From Aquipseudomonas alcaligenes NBRC 14159 (GTDB taxonomy: Bacteria; Pseudomonadota; Gammaproteobacteria; Pseudomonadales; Pseudomonadaceae), in the NCBI RefSeq assembly GCF_000467105.1, contig NZ_BATI01000009.1, positions 1 to 64,000 of the forward strand: a stretch of 64,000 nt of DNA, written 5' to 3'. A model generated the notes under the pieces. The model was given only the letters and a program-made list of their open reading frames with translations, searched no databases and was not told where the DNA came from. Shown piece by piece: positions 49,039 through 56,219 of this stretch. A program made the translations under genes and the position numbers. Each line of letters starts with the position of its first letter. Position 1 is the first letter of the stretch.

Positions 49039-49293
49039 ATGCCGCACAAGCACGTCCCCCGCCGATCTAGCCGCCCTTCTCCCAGCTACGAAAAGCTGTT
49101 CAGTAGAGTCCGCCGGATCGTCACTACCCCTCGTGCCCTCCTCGAAAAACAAGTCGACATCGCACCCTGCGAAGGCGAAGCCCCGGAAGACTGGCAGCGC
49201 CTGATCGACCATCTCCACGAATACGAAACCGTATCCCTCATACGCCAGCTAGACGGCTCTATTCGCCTTCGCTGGCGCGCGCAGCACCAGTAA
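49039..49293 (+). CDS. DUF1654 protein, SOS-regulated
   Basis: An 84-aa protein with the DUF1654 layout: SYEKLFSRVRRIVTTPRALLEKQVDI, then EDWQRLIDHLHEYETVSLIRQLDGSIRLRW. This family is found in pseudomonads and their phages. The LexA box directly upstream places it under host SOS control, independent of CI. AAAGGAG precedes the ATG. Molecular function unknown. Confidence 0.8.
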   Translation: MPHKHVPRRSSRPSPSYEKLFSRVRRIVTTPRALLEKQVDIAPCEGEAPEDWQRLIDHLHEYETVSLIRQLDGSIRLRWRAQHQ

Positions 49294-49316
49294 CTCCATT
49301 CCGTATTTCTCAAACG

Positions 49317-49358
49317 AATACATATTGTATTGACAGGCAAAAATACAAAATGTACTTT
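49317..49358 (+). promoter_or_regulatory. Rightward early promoter (PL-like) with operators OL1 and OL2
   Basis: Near-consensus -35 TTGACA (49330-49335), 17-base spacer, -10 TACTTT (49353-49358). Operators AATAC-ATATT-GTATT (49317-49331) and AATAC-AAAAT-GTACT (49342-49356) overlap the -35 and -10. It drives the csrA-to-integrase operon. Confidence 0.82.
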
Positions 49359-49810
49359 TCTCACCAAGCCGAACACGGCGAGCAGCGAAACCGCTGCACC
49401 GTTCTTTAAGAATCCAGAACCCCACAGCAGTCCCGACAGGCGCCGCGCAAGCGGTGTGCTGAGCGACGTGGTTAAACGACTGCTGATCGCTGGGTGAGCC
49501 CCAGCCCATGCCCGGCTCTGGTTACCGGCCAGCTCGACGCTTCGAGTCACGCGCTCCCTCTCCGAAAGCGCGCCACGGATCGCCGGCTGCTTCGCTCCCC
49601 CTTGGACTAGCAGGGCCTCAGACCGGCCGCTACTGCAAGACCAGGGGGCGAGTTGAGAAGACATCGCCAAGCCAACCGTGGCGAGTAACGGAGGAGTGAA
49701 CCGCATCACTGAAGCGCCTTGGCGACAGGGCGCTTTGGGATGCACCACTGCTATACCTACCTGCGCCGCGCAACGCGGCCAGGACTTCAACCGAGAAAAG
49801 GAGATTCACC
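49359..49810 (+). other. Long untranslated leader of the rightward early operon
   Basis: About 450 bases between the promoter and csrA with no convincing gene. It contains a boxA/boxB-like site (49400-49456) and a terminator-like hairpin AAGCGCC ... GGCGCTT (49712-49735). Such layout suits antitermination control. A 63-codon frame at 49508 lacks a ribosome binding site. Confidence 0.5.
49400..49456 (+). promoter_or_regulatory. nut-like antitermination site (boxA + boxB-like hairpin)
   Basis: CGTTCTTTAA (49400-49409) resembles the boxA of phage and rRNA leaders. It is followed by CGCCGC-GCAA-GCGGTG (49441-49456), a 6-bp hairpin with a GNRA-type loop similar in shape to boxB. About 35 bases after the predicted start. 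No N-like gene was recognised. Confidence 0.4.
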
Positions 49811-49996
49811 ATGCTGATCCTCACCCGCCGTATTTCCGAGACCCTGATCATTGGCGAAGGCGACGACGCCATCCGCGTCCAGATCCTGGGCGTGAATGGC
49901 AGCCAGGTCCGCGTCGGTATCGATGCACCCAAGCACATAGCTGTGCATCGCGAAGAGGTCTACGACCGCATCCAGGCCGAGAAGAAATCGGCCTGA
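49811..49996 (+). CDS. csrA: CsrA/RsmA-family RNA-binding regulator, phage-encoded
   Basis: A 61-aa protein that is a standard Csr[16 protein letters not shown] at the N-terminus (Arg6/Arg7 of the binding surface), [32 protein letters not shown] (Arg near residue 44-47). CsrA dimers bind GGA in hairpin loops, mostly at ribosome binding sites, to block or activate translation. First gene after the early leader; AAAGGAG upstream. It could redirect host RsmA circuits or act on the phage's own GGA-loop hairpins. Confidence 0.92.
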   Translation: MLILTRRISETLIIGEGDDAIRVQILGVNGSQVRVGIDAPKHIAVHREEVYDRIQAEKKSA

Positions 49997-50213
49997 TCGG
50001 AACCCCGCCTAGTCGGTTCGGGGTCGCCGCCCGGGCAGCTGGAGCCGCCCGGCCTGCAAGGGGTTGGCCACCCCGGCGATTCGGCCACTGAACATGGGGT
50101 AATAGCCTGCGAGGGCCGAATCAGCCCCATCAGCGCCACCAGCTCAAGCGTGGGACAGCCGGAGAGACGGCCCGATAGACCTGGCAAATCGTGCAGCTGC
50201 GGTGCCAGGCCGT

Positions 50214-50279
50214 ATCGGAGAGCGGCCAGGCTGGCGGTGCGGCATGGGTGTCCAGCCGCTGGCCAGGCCGTTCTCCGAT
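50214..50279 (+). ncRNA. Candidate structured RNA
   Basis: ATCGGAGAGCGGCCAGGCTGG pairs, with a few bulges, with CCGCTGGCCAGGCCGTTCTCCGAT across a short loop, giving a stem of about 24 bp. A real transcript is not proven. Confidence 0.35.
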
Positions 50280-50312
50280 GCGTTCCCCGCATCGACTCCT
50301 TCATCAGCACTT

Positions 50313-50337
50313 GCCCCGCTCACACCGGGGCCTTTTT
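50313..50337 (+). terminator. Terminator just before the tRNA
   Basis: GCCCCG-CTCACAC-CGGGGC then C and TTTTT, ending directly at the first base of the tRNA. Confidence 0.8.
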
Positions 50338-50413
50338 GCCGGCATAGCTCAGTTGGCAGAGCGCCTGACTTGTAATCAGGAGGCCGCAGGTTCGACCCCT
50401 GCTGCCGGCACCA
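50338..50413 (+). tRNA. tRNA-Thr (anticodon TGT)
   Basis: A 76-base complete cloverleaf: acceptor GCCGGCA/TGCCGGC, anticodon loop CTTGTAA with anticodon TGT, T arm GCAGG-TTCGACC-CCTGC and an encoded CCA end. It reads ACA, a codon that is rare in high-GC pseudomonads, which may help translate AT-richer phage genes. Confidence 0.95.
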
Positions 50414-50522
50414 CCGCCCCCTTCCCCTGCCTTCATACGTCGCGTACTTGCTGCCCCACCTTGCGGAAGAGCTGGGGGCGGCAGGTGCGCGACCTATGCA
50501 CGCGCACCGCGAGGACATCGCC

Positions 50523-50831
50523 ATGAAGACCCTGCACGAAATCGAGCAGCTGGTACACGCCGCGCTCGACAACAAAGACCCGGAGACGCTGGAGCAGTAC
50601 GCCGATCACGCCGCCGACAACATGGACCATGACCACCTGCGCGACCTCGCCCTGGCCATGATCGAGGGTGACGATGCCGGCAAAGCCCTGGCCCTGGTCA
50701 AGATCGAGGGGCGCATCGACCGCCAGCGTGCCGAGTTCATGGAGCTGGAAGCCATGCGCCGGTCGCGACTGGCAGACGAGGACGAGGCCGCCCGCGCCGA
50801 ACTGGACGCTTCGTTCCGAGGTGCTGCATGA
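50523..50831 (+). CDS. Early phage protein, acidic helical
   Basis: A 102-aa acidic protein (KTLHEIEQLVHAALDNKDPETLEQYADHAADNMDHDHLRDLAL), probably a helical bundle. ATG 50523 has GAGG 8 bases upstream. First of a chain of overlapping small genes after the tRNA. Function unknown. Confidence 0.65.
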   Translation: MKTLHEIEQLVHAALDNKDPETLEQYADHAADNMDHDHLRDLALAMIEGDDAGKALALVKIEGRIDRQRAEFMELEAMRRSRLADEDEAARAELDASFRGAA

Positions 50832-50944
50832 GCAACCTGCACGAGCTGTACGCCCGCATCCAGCGCCTGGCAGCCCTGGGCATCCACACCAACCGCGAAC
50901 TGCTGGCGCACCTGGAGCGCGCCAAGGAGGCAGCAGCATGCTGA
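50828..50944 (+). CDS. 38-aa early peptide
   Basis: ATG overlaps the upstream stop (ATGA). Helical peptide starting MSNLHELYARIQRLAALG; resembles short phage helix-turn-helix-like peptides. The end overlaps the next gene by 7 bases. Confidence 0.5.
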   Translation: MSNLHELYARIQRLAALGIHTNRELLAHLERAKEAAAC

Positions 50945-51045
50945 CCACCACCGACGTCGCAATCCTCGCACTATTCCTCCTCGCCCTGTCGTTGCTCGAC
51001 GGCGACCCGACGCCTGCAGCCGCATTCGCGGGGTGCAGGCCATGA
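50938..51045 (+). CDS. 35-aa early membrane peptide
   Basis: MLTTTDVAILALFLLALSLLDGD ...; one membrane segment. AAGGAGG lies 7 bases before the ATG. The stop overlaps the next ATG (ATGA). Confidence 0.5.
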   Translation: MLTTTDVAILALFLLALSLLDGDPTPAAAFAGCRP

Positions 51046-51185
51046 CCCGTGCCCAGCAGCGGCGCCGCTACATCTGGGCCGGCTCGTTTCTCGTCTTCCT
51101 GGGCTGGCTGGCGGTGCTGATCGTTCCGGCAGCAATCGCCGGGCACATCACTGCCGAGCAGCCGGCCATCACATTCGATAGGTAA
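51042..51185 (+). CDS. 47-aa early membrane protein
   Basis: A basic start (MTRAQQRRRYIW) then one membrane segment (AGSFLVFLGWLAVLIVPAAIAGHI). Chain of 4-base overlaps with neighbours indicates coupling. Function unknown. Confidence 0.55.
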   Translation: MTRAQQRRRYIWAGSFLVFLGWLAVLIVPAAIAGHITAEQPAITFDR

Positions 51186-51188
51186 CCG

Positions 51189-51998
51189 ATGAACACGATC
51201 ACTACGGTGCGGGCCTCCTCGTGGGGCTCGCTGTTCGACTGCGCCTATCGCTGGGAGGGCGTGCACCTGCTGGGCATCAAGTCGCCGAGCAGTCCGCGCG
51301 CTCTACTGGGAACAGCCATCCACGCCGGTACCGCCGTTTTCGACTCGGCGCGCATCGCCGGCCAAGACGTGTCGCCGGATGACGCAGCAGACGTGCTGGT
51401 CCAGACCCTGAGGCATCCCGACTTCGACGTCGACTGGCGCGGCGCCGACATCAGCCTGCGCGAGGCCGAGGCCACCGGCCTGGCCCTGCACATCCGCTAT
51501 TGCACCGAGATCAGCCCCCGCTACGAGTTCGTGGCGGTGGAGATGGAAACGGCGCCGCTGGAAATCAACTGCGGCGGCGGCCAGATAGTGCGCCTGACCG
51601 GCACGCTCGACCGGGCGCGCATTCGGCGCTACGGCGAAGGCGTCGGCATCGCCGACGTGAAGACCGGTACCGCAGCTGTCACGACCGAAGGCGTGGCCAA
51701 GACCAAGGGCCACAAGCCACAGATCGGGACCTACGAGTTGCTCTACGAGCACACCACCGGCCAGCGCTGCACGGCGCCGGCCGAGATCATCGGGCTGAAG
51801 ACCAAGGGCAAGGCCGAGGCCGCCACCGGCGAAATTATCGGTGCCCGCGAGCTGATGGTCGGCAGCGAGGACTTCCCCGGCCTGATCCAGTTTGCCGCGG
51901 ACATGTTCCGCAGCGGCCACTTCCCCCCGAACGCGCAGAGCACGCTCTGCAGCGCCAGGTACTGCCCGCGTTGGGCGACCTGCCCCTATCACGACTGA
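51189..51998 (+). CDS. Cas4/RecB-like PD-(D/E)XK nuclease with Fe-S cysteines
   Basis: A 269-aa nuclease. His45 (GTAIHAG), Asp141 (GTLDRAR) and Asp156-x-Lys158 (GIADVKTG), then QIGTYELL, form the RecB-family core. Cys18 plus Cys254, Cys259 and Cys265 (CSARYCPRWATC) match the split 4Fe-4S cluster of AddB/Cas4 proteins. With the RecT-like protein next door it should form a phage recombination pair: an exonuclease making 3' single strands for the annealase. Confidence 0.85.
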   Translation: MNTITTVRASSWGSLFDCAYRWEGVHLLGIKSPSSPRALLGTAIHAGTAVFDSARIAGQDVSPDDAADVLVQTLRHPDFDVDWRGADISLREAEATGLALHIRYCTEISPRYEFVAVEMETAPLEINCGGGQIVRLTGTLDRARIRRYGEGVGIADVKTGTAAVTTEGVAKTKGHKPQIGTYELLYEHTTGQRCTAPAEIIGLKTKGKAEAATGEIIGARELMVGSEDFPGLIQFAADMFRSGHFPPNAQSTLCSARYCPRWATCPYHD

Positions 51999-52016
51999 CC
52001 CCACCAGGAGACGCCA

Positions 52017-52829
52017 ATGTCCCAAGCCCAAACGCTGCAGCAGCTGCAGCAAACACCCGCCGCCGCGCAACAGAGCGCTGTTGCTGTGAGCATGACCAAC
52101 CTGCAGGGCTTCGAGCTGGCGCAGCGCGCCGCCAAGCTGCTGGCCGCCTCGACCCTGGTGCCGAAGGAGTACCAGGGCAACATGCCCAACTGCGTCATCG
52201 CGCTGAACATGTCGCAGCGCATCGGCGCCGACCCGCTGATGGTGATGCAGAACCTGGTCATCGTGCACGGTCGGCCCACCTGGTCGAGCCAGTTCCTGAT
52301 CGCCACCGTGAACACCTGCGGGCGCTTCACCGCGCTGCGCTTCGAGTTCTTCGGCGAACAAGGCACCGATACCTGGGGCTGCCGAGCCTGGGCCATCGAG
52401 AAGGCCACCGGCGAGAAGCTGGTCGGCGCCGACATCACCATCGCCATCGCCAAGTCCGAGGGCTGGTACAGCAAGAACGGCAGCAAGTGGAAAACCATGC
52501 CACAGCAGATGCTCATGTATCGCGCTGGCAGCTGGTGGACCCGCGCCTTTGCGCCGGAGCTGTCGATGGGCCTTCACACCGCCGAGGAAGTGGGCGACGT
52601 GTACGACGCCAGGTCCGATGGCAGCGGCGGCTACAGCGTCGATCTGGAATCGCTGCAGCCCCAGGCGCCGGCCAACGTGAACGCCGAAACCGGCGAGATC
52701 ATCGACGTGGAGCCGGAAGCCAGCCCGCAGCCGCAGACCGAGCAGCAGCAAGATCCCGCGCCGGCCACCGGCCAGCAGCAGGCCGAGCCGCAGCAGCCCA
52801 ACGAAACCGACGAGCTGGACATGGGCTAA
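52017..52829 (+). CDS. RecT-family single-strand annealing protein
   Basis: A 270-aa protein. The core (TNLQGFELAQRAAKLLAASTLVPKEY, NCVIALNMSQRIGADPLMVMQNLVIVHGRPTWSSQFLIA, MPQQMLMYRAGSWWTRAFAPEL) is of the RecT/RedB type. The C-terminal 60 residues are a Gln/Pro-rich acidic tail. It anneals complementary single strands, working with the nuclease upstream. Confidence 0.85.
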   Translation: MSQAQTLQQLQQTPAAAQQSAVAVSMTNLQGFELAQRAAKLLAASTLVPKEYQGNMPNCVIALNMSQRIGADPLMVMQNLVIVHGRPTWSSQFLIATVNTCGRFTALRFEFFGEQGTDTWGCRAWAIEKATGEKLVGADITIAIAKSEGWYSKNGSKWKTMPQQMLMYRAGSWWTRAFAPELSMGLHTAEEVGDVYDARSDGSGGYSVDLESLQPQAPANVNAETGEIIDVEPEASPQPQTEQQQDPAPATGQQQAEPQQPNETDELDMG

Positions 52830-52835
52830 CCGCCC

Positions 52836-53036
52836 ATGGCCTCGCGCACCGTCGCCGAGCAGTTCGACCGCCTGGACGAGTTCACCTCGCTCCTGGCGGC
52901 GGCCGAGCTCAACGCCTCCAACGACTGGGAAATCAAGTTCACCGCCGACGTCAGCGCCAACTACCAGCGCTGGCGCGGCGACATGTACCTGAGCGAGTCC
53001 CAGCTGGAAAACCTCGAACGCATCGCCAACCAGTGA
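52836..53036 (+). CDS. Small recombination-operon protein
   Basis: A 66-aa acidic helical protein (VAEQFDRLDEFTSLLAAAELNA, WRGDMYLSESQLENLERIANQ). Starts 7 bases after recT. The end resembles a short pattern seen in phage proteins that accompany RecT. Function unknown. Confidence 0.6.
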   Translation: MASRTVAEQFDRLDEFTSLLAAAELNASNDWEIKFTADVSANYQRWRGDMYLSESQLENLERIANQ

Positions 53037-53045
53037 GACCTACCG

Positions 53046-54098
53046 ATGACACAAGCAGCAGCTGCAGTACAAACCGCGCCCCAGGCCGCCCAGGAGATCG
53101 CCGAGCAGGTAGTCGAGTCCCTCGCCGACTCCGCTGAAATCGTCGAGCTTCCCAAGCCTTCCCCGATTGAGCTGGCCAGCGAGACGCTGGGCCACGACCT
53201 GCTGCAGGTTCTCCTGCAGGAAGTACGCGCCCTGCCCGACGTCTGGCCGAAGCTGAACGAGAAGAAGCAGGCGGCCGTGATCGAACGCTTCACCTCCGTG
53301 GTTACGCGCGCCACGACCCACGCCGTGAAGCTGATCGCCGCCGGCGGCAACCCCACCATCAGCGGCATTCTCGAATCCGTCGCAATCAAGGAGGGCATCA
53401 AGGCCACCTTCAAGGTCAGCCAGTTCGATCCGATGCGCCACGAGCTGATCGACAGCCAGGGCAAGGTCTGCTTGCTGGTGGTGGCCAACGCCGCCGACCA
53501 CCTGGGCGGCATGGACCAGGTGAAACCTGATCCCGACCAGGGCGAGCTGCTCGAGGACGGCGGCAACTTCGAGGACGACGTGGCGAACGCCGAAGCCGAG
53601 ACCGGCCCGGGTAACCAGGACCCGCTCTACACCGAGGCCGTCCAGTACGTGGTGCGCACCCGCCGGCCAGCAATCTCCGCCATCCAGCGCGAGCTGAAGG
53701 TCGGCTACAACCGTGCCGCCCGCATGCTGGAAGCGATGGAGGCTGACCGCGTTGTCGGTCCGGCCGACGAGCACGGCATGCGCCAGGTGCTGGCCGCCGC
53801 CGCGCCGAGCAGCGACGGCGAGCAGGCCGCCCCACTCGACCCGGTGAACAACCCCCCGGCGAAGTACGGCACTTACAGCTACAGCGACGTGCAGGCTCTG
53901 CTGGCCAAGGCTGAGCCCGAAGTCACCCAGGCCTACCTGCAGCACCGCCTGGCCATCGACCAGGCCACGTCTCAGGGCCTACTAATCCGCCTGCTTGACG
54001 ACAAAACCATCGTCCTGCAGAGCGAGGCCGAGGTCCCCACCAACAACACCTACCGGGTCGCCGTCTCCCTGGATGACCTGGAACTCAAAATGGAGTGA
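53046..54098 (+). CDS. Recombination-module protein with an FtsK-gamma-like domain
   Basis: A 350-aa protein. N-terminal helical half, then, at about residues 198-245, DPLYTEAVQYVVRTRRPAISAIQRELKVGYNRAARMLEAMEADRVV, a near-textbook FtsK gamma winged helix. The C-terminal part is unknown. Placed between RecT and a Rad50-like ATPase. In FtsK this domain reads oriented KOPS octamers; here it may place recombination proteins on host or phage DNA. Confidence 0.78.
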   Translation: MTQAAAAVQTAPQAAQEIAEQVVESLADSAEIVELPKPSPIELASETLGHDLLQVLLQEVRALPDVWPKLNEKKQAAVIERFTSVVTRATTHAVKLIAAGGNPTISGILESVAIKEGIKATFKVSQFDPMRHELIDSQGKVCLLVVANAADHLGGMDQVKPDPDQGELLEDGGNFEDDVANAEAETGPGNQDPLYTEAVQYVVRTRRPAISAIQRELKVGYNRAARMLEAMEADRVVGPADEHGMRQVLAAAAPSSDGEQAAPLDPVNNPPAKYGTYSYSDVQALLAKAEPEVTQAYLQHRLAIDQATSQGLLIRLLDDKTIVLQSEAEVPTNNTYRVAVSLDDLELKME

Positions 54099-54103
54099 TC
54101 GCC

Positions 54104-55843
54104 ATGCGCGTCGCATCTATCACCGCTTCCAACTTCCAAGGGCTGCGTCACGCGGCCCTTGTTGTTTCTGAGCCTGTGCTGCTGGTCTCCGGCGATAACG
54201 GCGCCGGCAAGTCCTCTCTGCTGGACGCCATCGCCATGGCCTTCACCGGCGAGCCGCGCCGCGTCGCCCTGAAGAAGGAAATCGGGCAGCTCGTCACCGA
54301 GGGCCAGACCAAGGGCGAGGCCCATGTGGTCTGGCTCGACCAGGAAGGCGAAGAGCAGACCTCGTGGGTGATGCTTCCGAAAGGCAAGACAGCCCCGCTG
54401 CTCGACGAACCCTACCTGCCCTACGTGCTGGATGCGTCGCGCTTCACCAGCATCGACAGCAAGGAGCGCCGCCGGGTCCTGTTCGACCTGGCCGGCGCCA
54501 CCGCTAGCCCCAACGAGGTTGCCAAGCGCCTGCTCGCCCGCGGCGCTGACGCGGCCCTCGTGGAGAAGATCAAGCCCATGATGCGCGCTGGCTTCCCGGC
54601 CGCAGTCGACCAGGCCAAGGAGTACGCGAGCGAAGAGCGCGGCGCCTGGAGGACCATCACCGGCGAGACCTACGGCAGCGAGAAGGCCGAGAACTGGGAG
54701 CCGGAAGCCCTGCAGGCCGAGGTCACCCAGGCCCAGGTCGACGAGGCAAAGGCGCGCGCCGATACCCTGCAGGCCGATCTGGACGAGGCCAACCAGGTGC
54801 TCGGCGGCCACAAAGCAGCCGCACAAGCTGCTGACCAGCGGCAGCAGACCCTGGCCAACCTGCGAGGCATCGCCGGCCTGCTGCAACGCCGCCGCGACAA
54901 GCTGGCCGCGGACCAGTCCCGCGTCGACGAGTGGGCGCCGAAGGTGGCCGAGGCCCAACGCGCCGCTTCCGGCGAGCCAGCACACGATCCGCTGGAATGC
55001 CCGCACTGTGCCGGCCTGCTGCAGCTGAACGGCACCGAGCTGGTTGCATACGTGCAGCCGGAACTGGTCGCCGACCCGGAAGCAGGCAAGCGCCTGATCG
55101 AGTACAGCGGCTATCTGGAGAGCGCGCAGCGCGCTGTAGCGAACAGCCAGCGAGACGTCGCCGAATCGGAGCAGGCCGTTGCGCGTGTCGCCGAGATGGA
55201 AGCGGAAGCCGCCGCCATCCCGTCGCCCGAGGCTATCGCCAACGCCGAGACCACCATCGCCAGCATCCGCCAGGACCGCGACCGGGCCAGCGCTGCCCAC
55301 CAGGCCCTGCAGGACGCTCTGGCCCTGAGCACTGGCCGCGAGGAGCTGATCAAGAAAGCCGCCGCGCACCACGCCGCGGTTAAGGCCTGGTCGGTGATCG
55401 CCGCGGCCCTGGCCCCGGATGGCATCCCCGGCGAGATCCTCGCGGAGGCGCTAACGCCGATCAACACCATGCTCGCCAGCATGGCGGCGGCAGCGAAGTG
55501 GCAGGAGGTGAAGGTCACCGACGACGGCGAGATCACCTATGGCGGGCGCCTGTATGGCCTGCTGAGCGAGTCCGAGCAGTGGCGCTGCGACGCCCTGCTG
55601 GCAGTGGCAATCGCTCACCTGTCCGGCCTGCGTCTGGTGACGCTGGATCGCTTCGACGTACTGCAGCCTTCGGCACGCCCGCAGATCCTTTCCCTGCTGC
55701 GCACCCTGACCCAGGGCGGCGAGCTGGAAACCGCCATCCTGGCCGGGACCATGAAAGAGGCTCTGCCGAAGGTGCCCAGCGGTATCCAGCAGGTCTGGAT
55801 CGCTGGCGGCCAGATCGCGGCGCCTGTCAGCGCAGCAGCGTGA
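54104..55843 (+). CDS. SbcC/Rad50-like ATPase with zinc hook
   Basis: A 579-aa SMC-type ATPase. Walker A GDNGAGKSS (30-38), coiled-coil arms, zinc hook CPHC (299-302), the C-terminal signature LLSESEQWRCDALL and Walker B RLVTLDRFDVL. Arms are shorter than in SbcC. A partner nuclease of SbcD type is not encoded here; the Cas4-like nuclease or the DnaQ-like exonuclease nearby could act with it. ATG 54104 has GGAG 8 bases upstream. Confidence 0.85.
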   Translation: MRVASITASNFQGLRHAALVVSEPVLLVSGDNGAGKSSLLDAIAMAFTGEPRRVALKKEIGQLVTEGQTKGEAHVVWLDQEGEEQTSWVMLPKGKTAPLLDEPYLPYVLDASRFTSIDSKERRRVLFDLAGATASPNEVAKRLLARGADAALVEKIKPMMRAGFPAAVDQAKEYASEERGAWRTITGETYGSEKAENWEPEALQAEVTQAQVDEAKARADTLQADLDEANQVLGGHKAAAQAADQRQQTLANLRGIAGLLQRRRDKLAADQSRVDEWAPKVAEAQRAASGEPAHDPLECPHCAGLLQLNGTELVAYVQPELVADPEAGKRLIEYSGYLESAQRAVANSQRDVAESEQAVARVAEMEAEAAAIPSPEAIANAETTIASIRQDRDRASAAHQALQDALALSTGREELIKKAAAHHAAVKAWSVIAAALAPDGIPGEILAEALTPINTMLASMAAAAKWQEVKVTDDGEITYGGRLYGLLSESEQWRCDALLAVAIAHLSGLRLVTLDRFDVLQPSARPQILSLLRTLTQGGELETAILAGTMKEALPKVPSGIQQVWIAGGQIAAPVSAAA

Positions 55844-55850
55844 GGTGACG

Positions 55851-56219
55851 ATGGAGCACCTGACGACCCTGAACCTGCCCGGCGCACACAACCGAGAGGC
55901 GGAGCGCCAGAGCTTGGCGGCGCTCACCGCCCACTACCTCGCCGGTGGTGGAGCGGTCGAGCAGCTGAAGATCACCGACCGCAAGCCCGAGCCGAAAGGC
56001 AGTCTCCGCGACCGCCCCGTCATCGTCCGCACAGGCACCACCACCAGGCGCGAGCTGGAGCTACGCGACCAGGAGCTGGCGAAGCGAGCGCAGGCACTGG
56101 CCAACGCTCGCATTCCCGGCGACCGCATCCGCAAAAAGCTGGGCCTCGGCCCGGTGGCATTCGAGCAATTCATCGCGCGGCACGGCATTCGCCTGCCGGC
56201 ACAAAGGAGCAAGACATGA
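55851..56219 (+). CDS. Hypothetical early protein with helix-turn-helix-like end
   Basis: A 122-aa basic protein. The C-terminal part (RREL ... ELAKRAQALANARIPGDRIRKKLGLGPVAFEQFIARHGI) reads like a small helix-turn-helix. Overlaps the next gene by 4 bases. Function unknown. Confidence 0.6.
   Translation: MEHLTTLNLPGAHNREAERQSLAALTAHYLAGGGAVEQLKITDRKPEPKGSLRDRPVIVRTGTTTRRELELRDQELAKRAQALANARIPGDRIRKKLGLGPVAFEQFIARHGIRLPAQRSKT

Larger units (their letters stand above)
49997..50337 (+). other. 340-bp non-coding region between csrA and tRNA
   Basis: No gene seen. It holds a long imperfect hairpin (50214-50279) and a terminator (50313-50337). It may encode a small RNA. Sequence is GC-rich, with several inverted repeats such as ACCCCG ... 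CGGGGT just after csrA. Confidence 0.5.

Noticed and set aside
49508..49699. 63-codon frame in the early leader
   Set aside because: No ribosome binding site and Arg/Pro/Ser-rich shadow-like composition.
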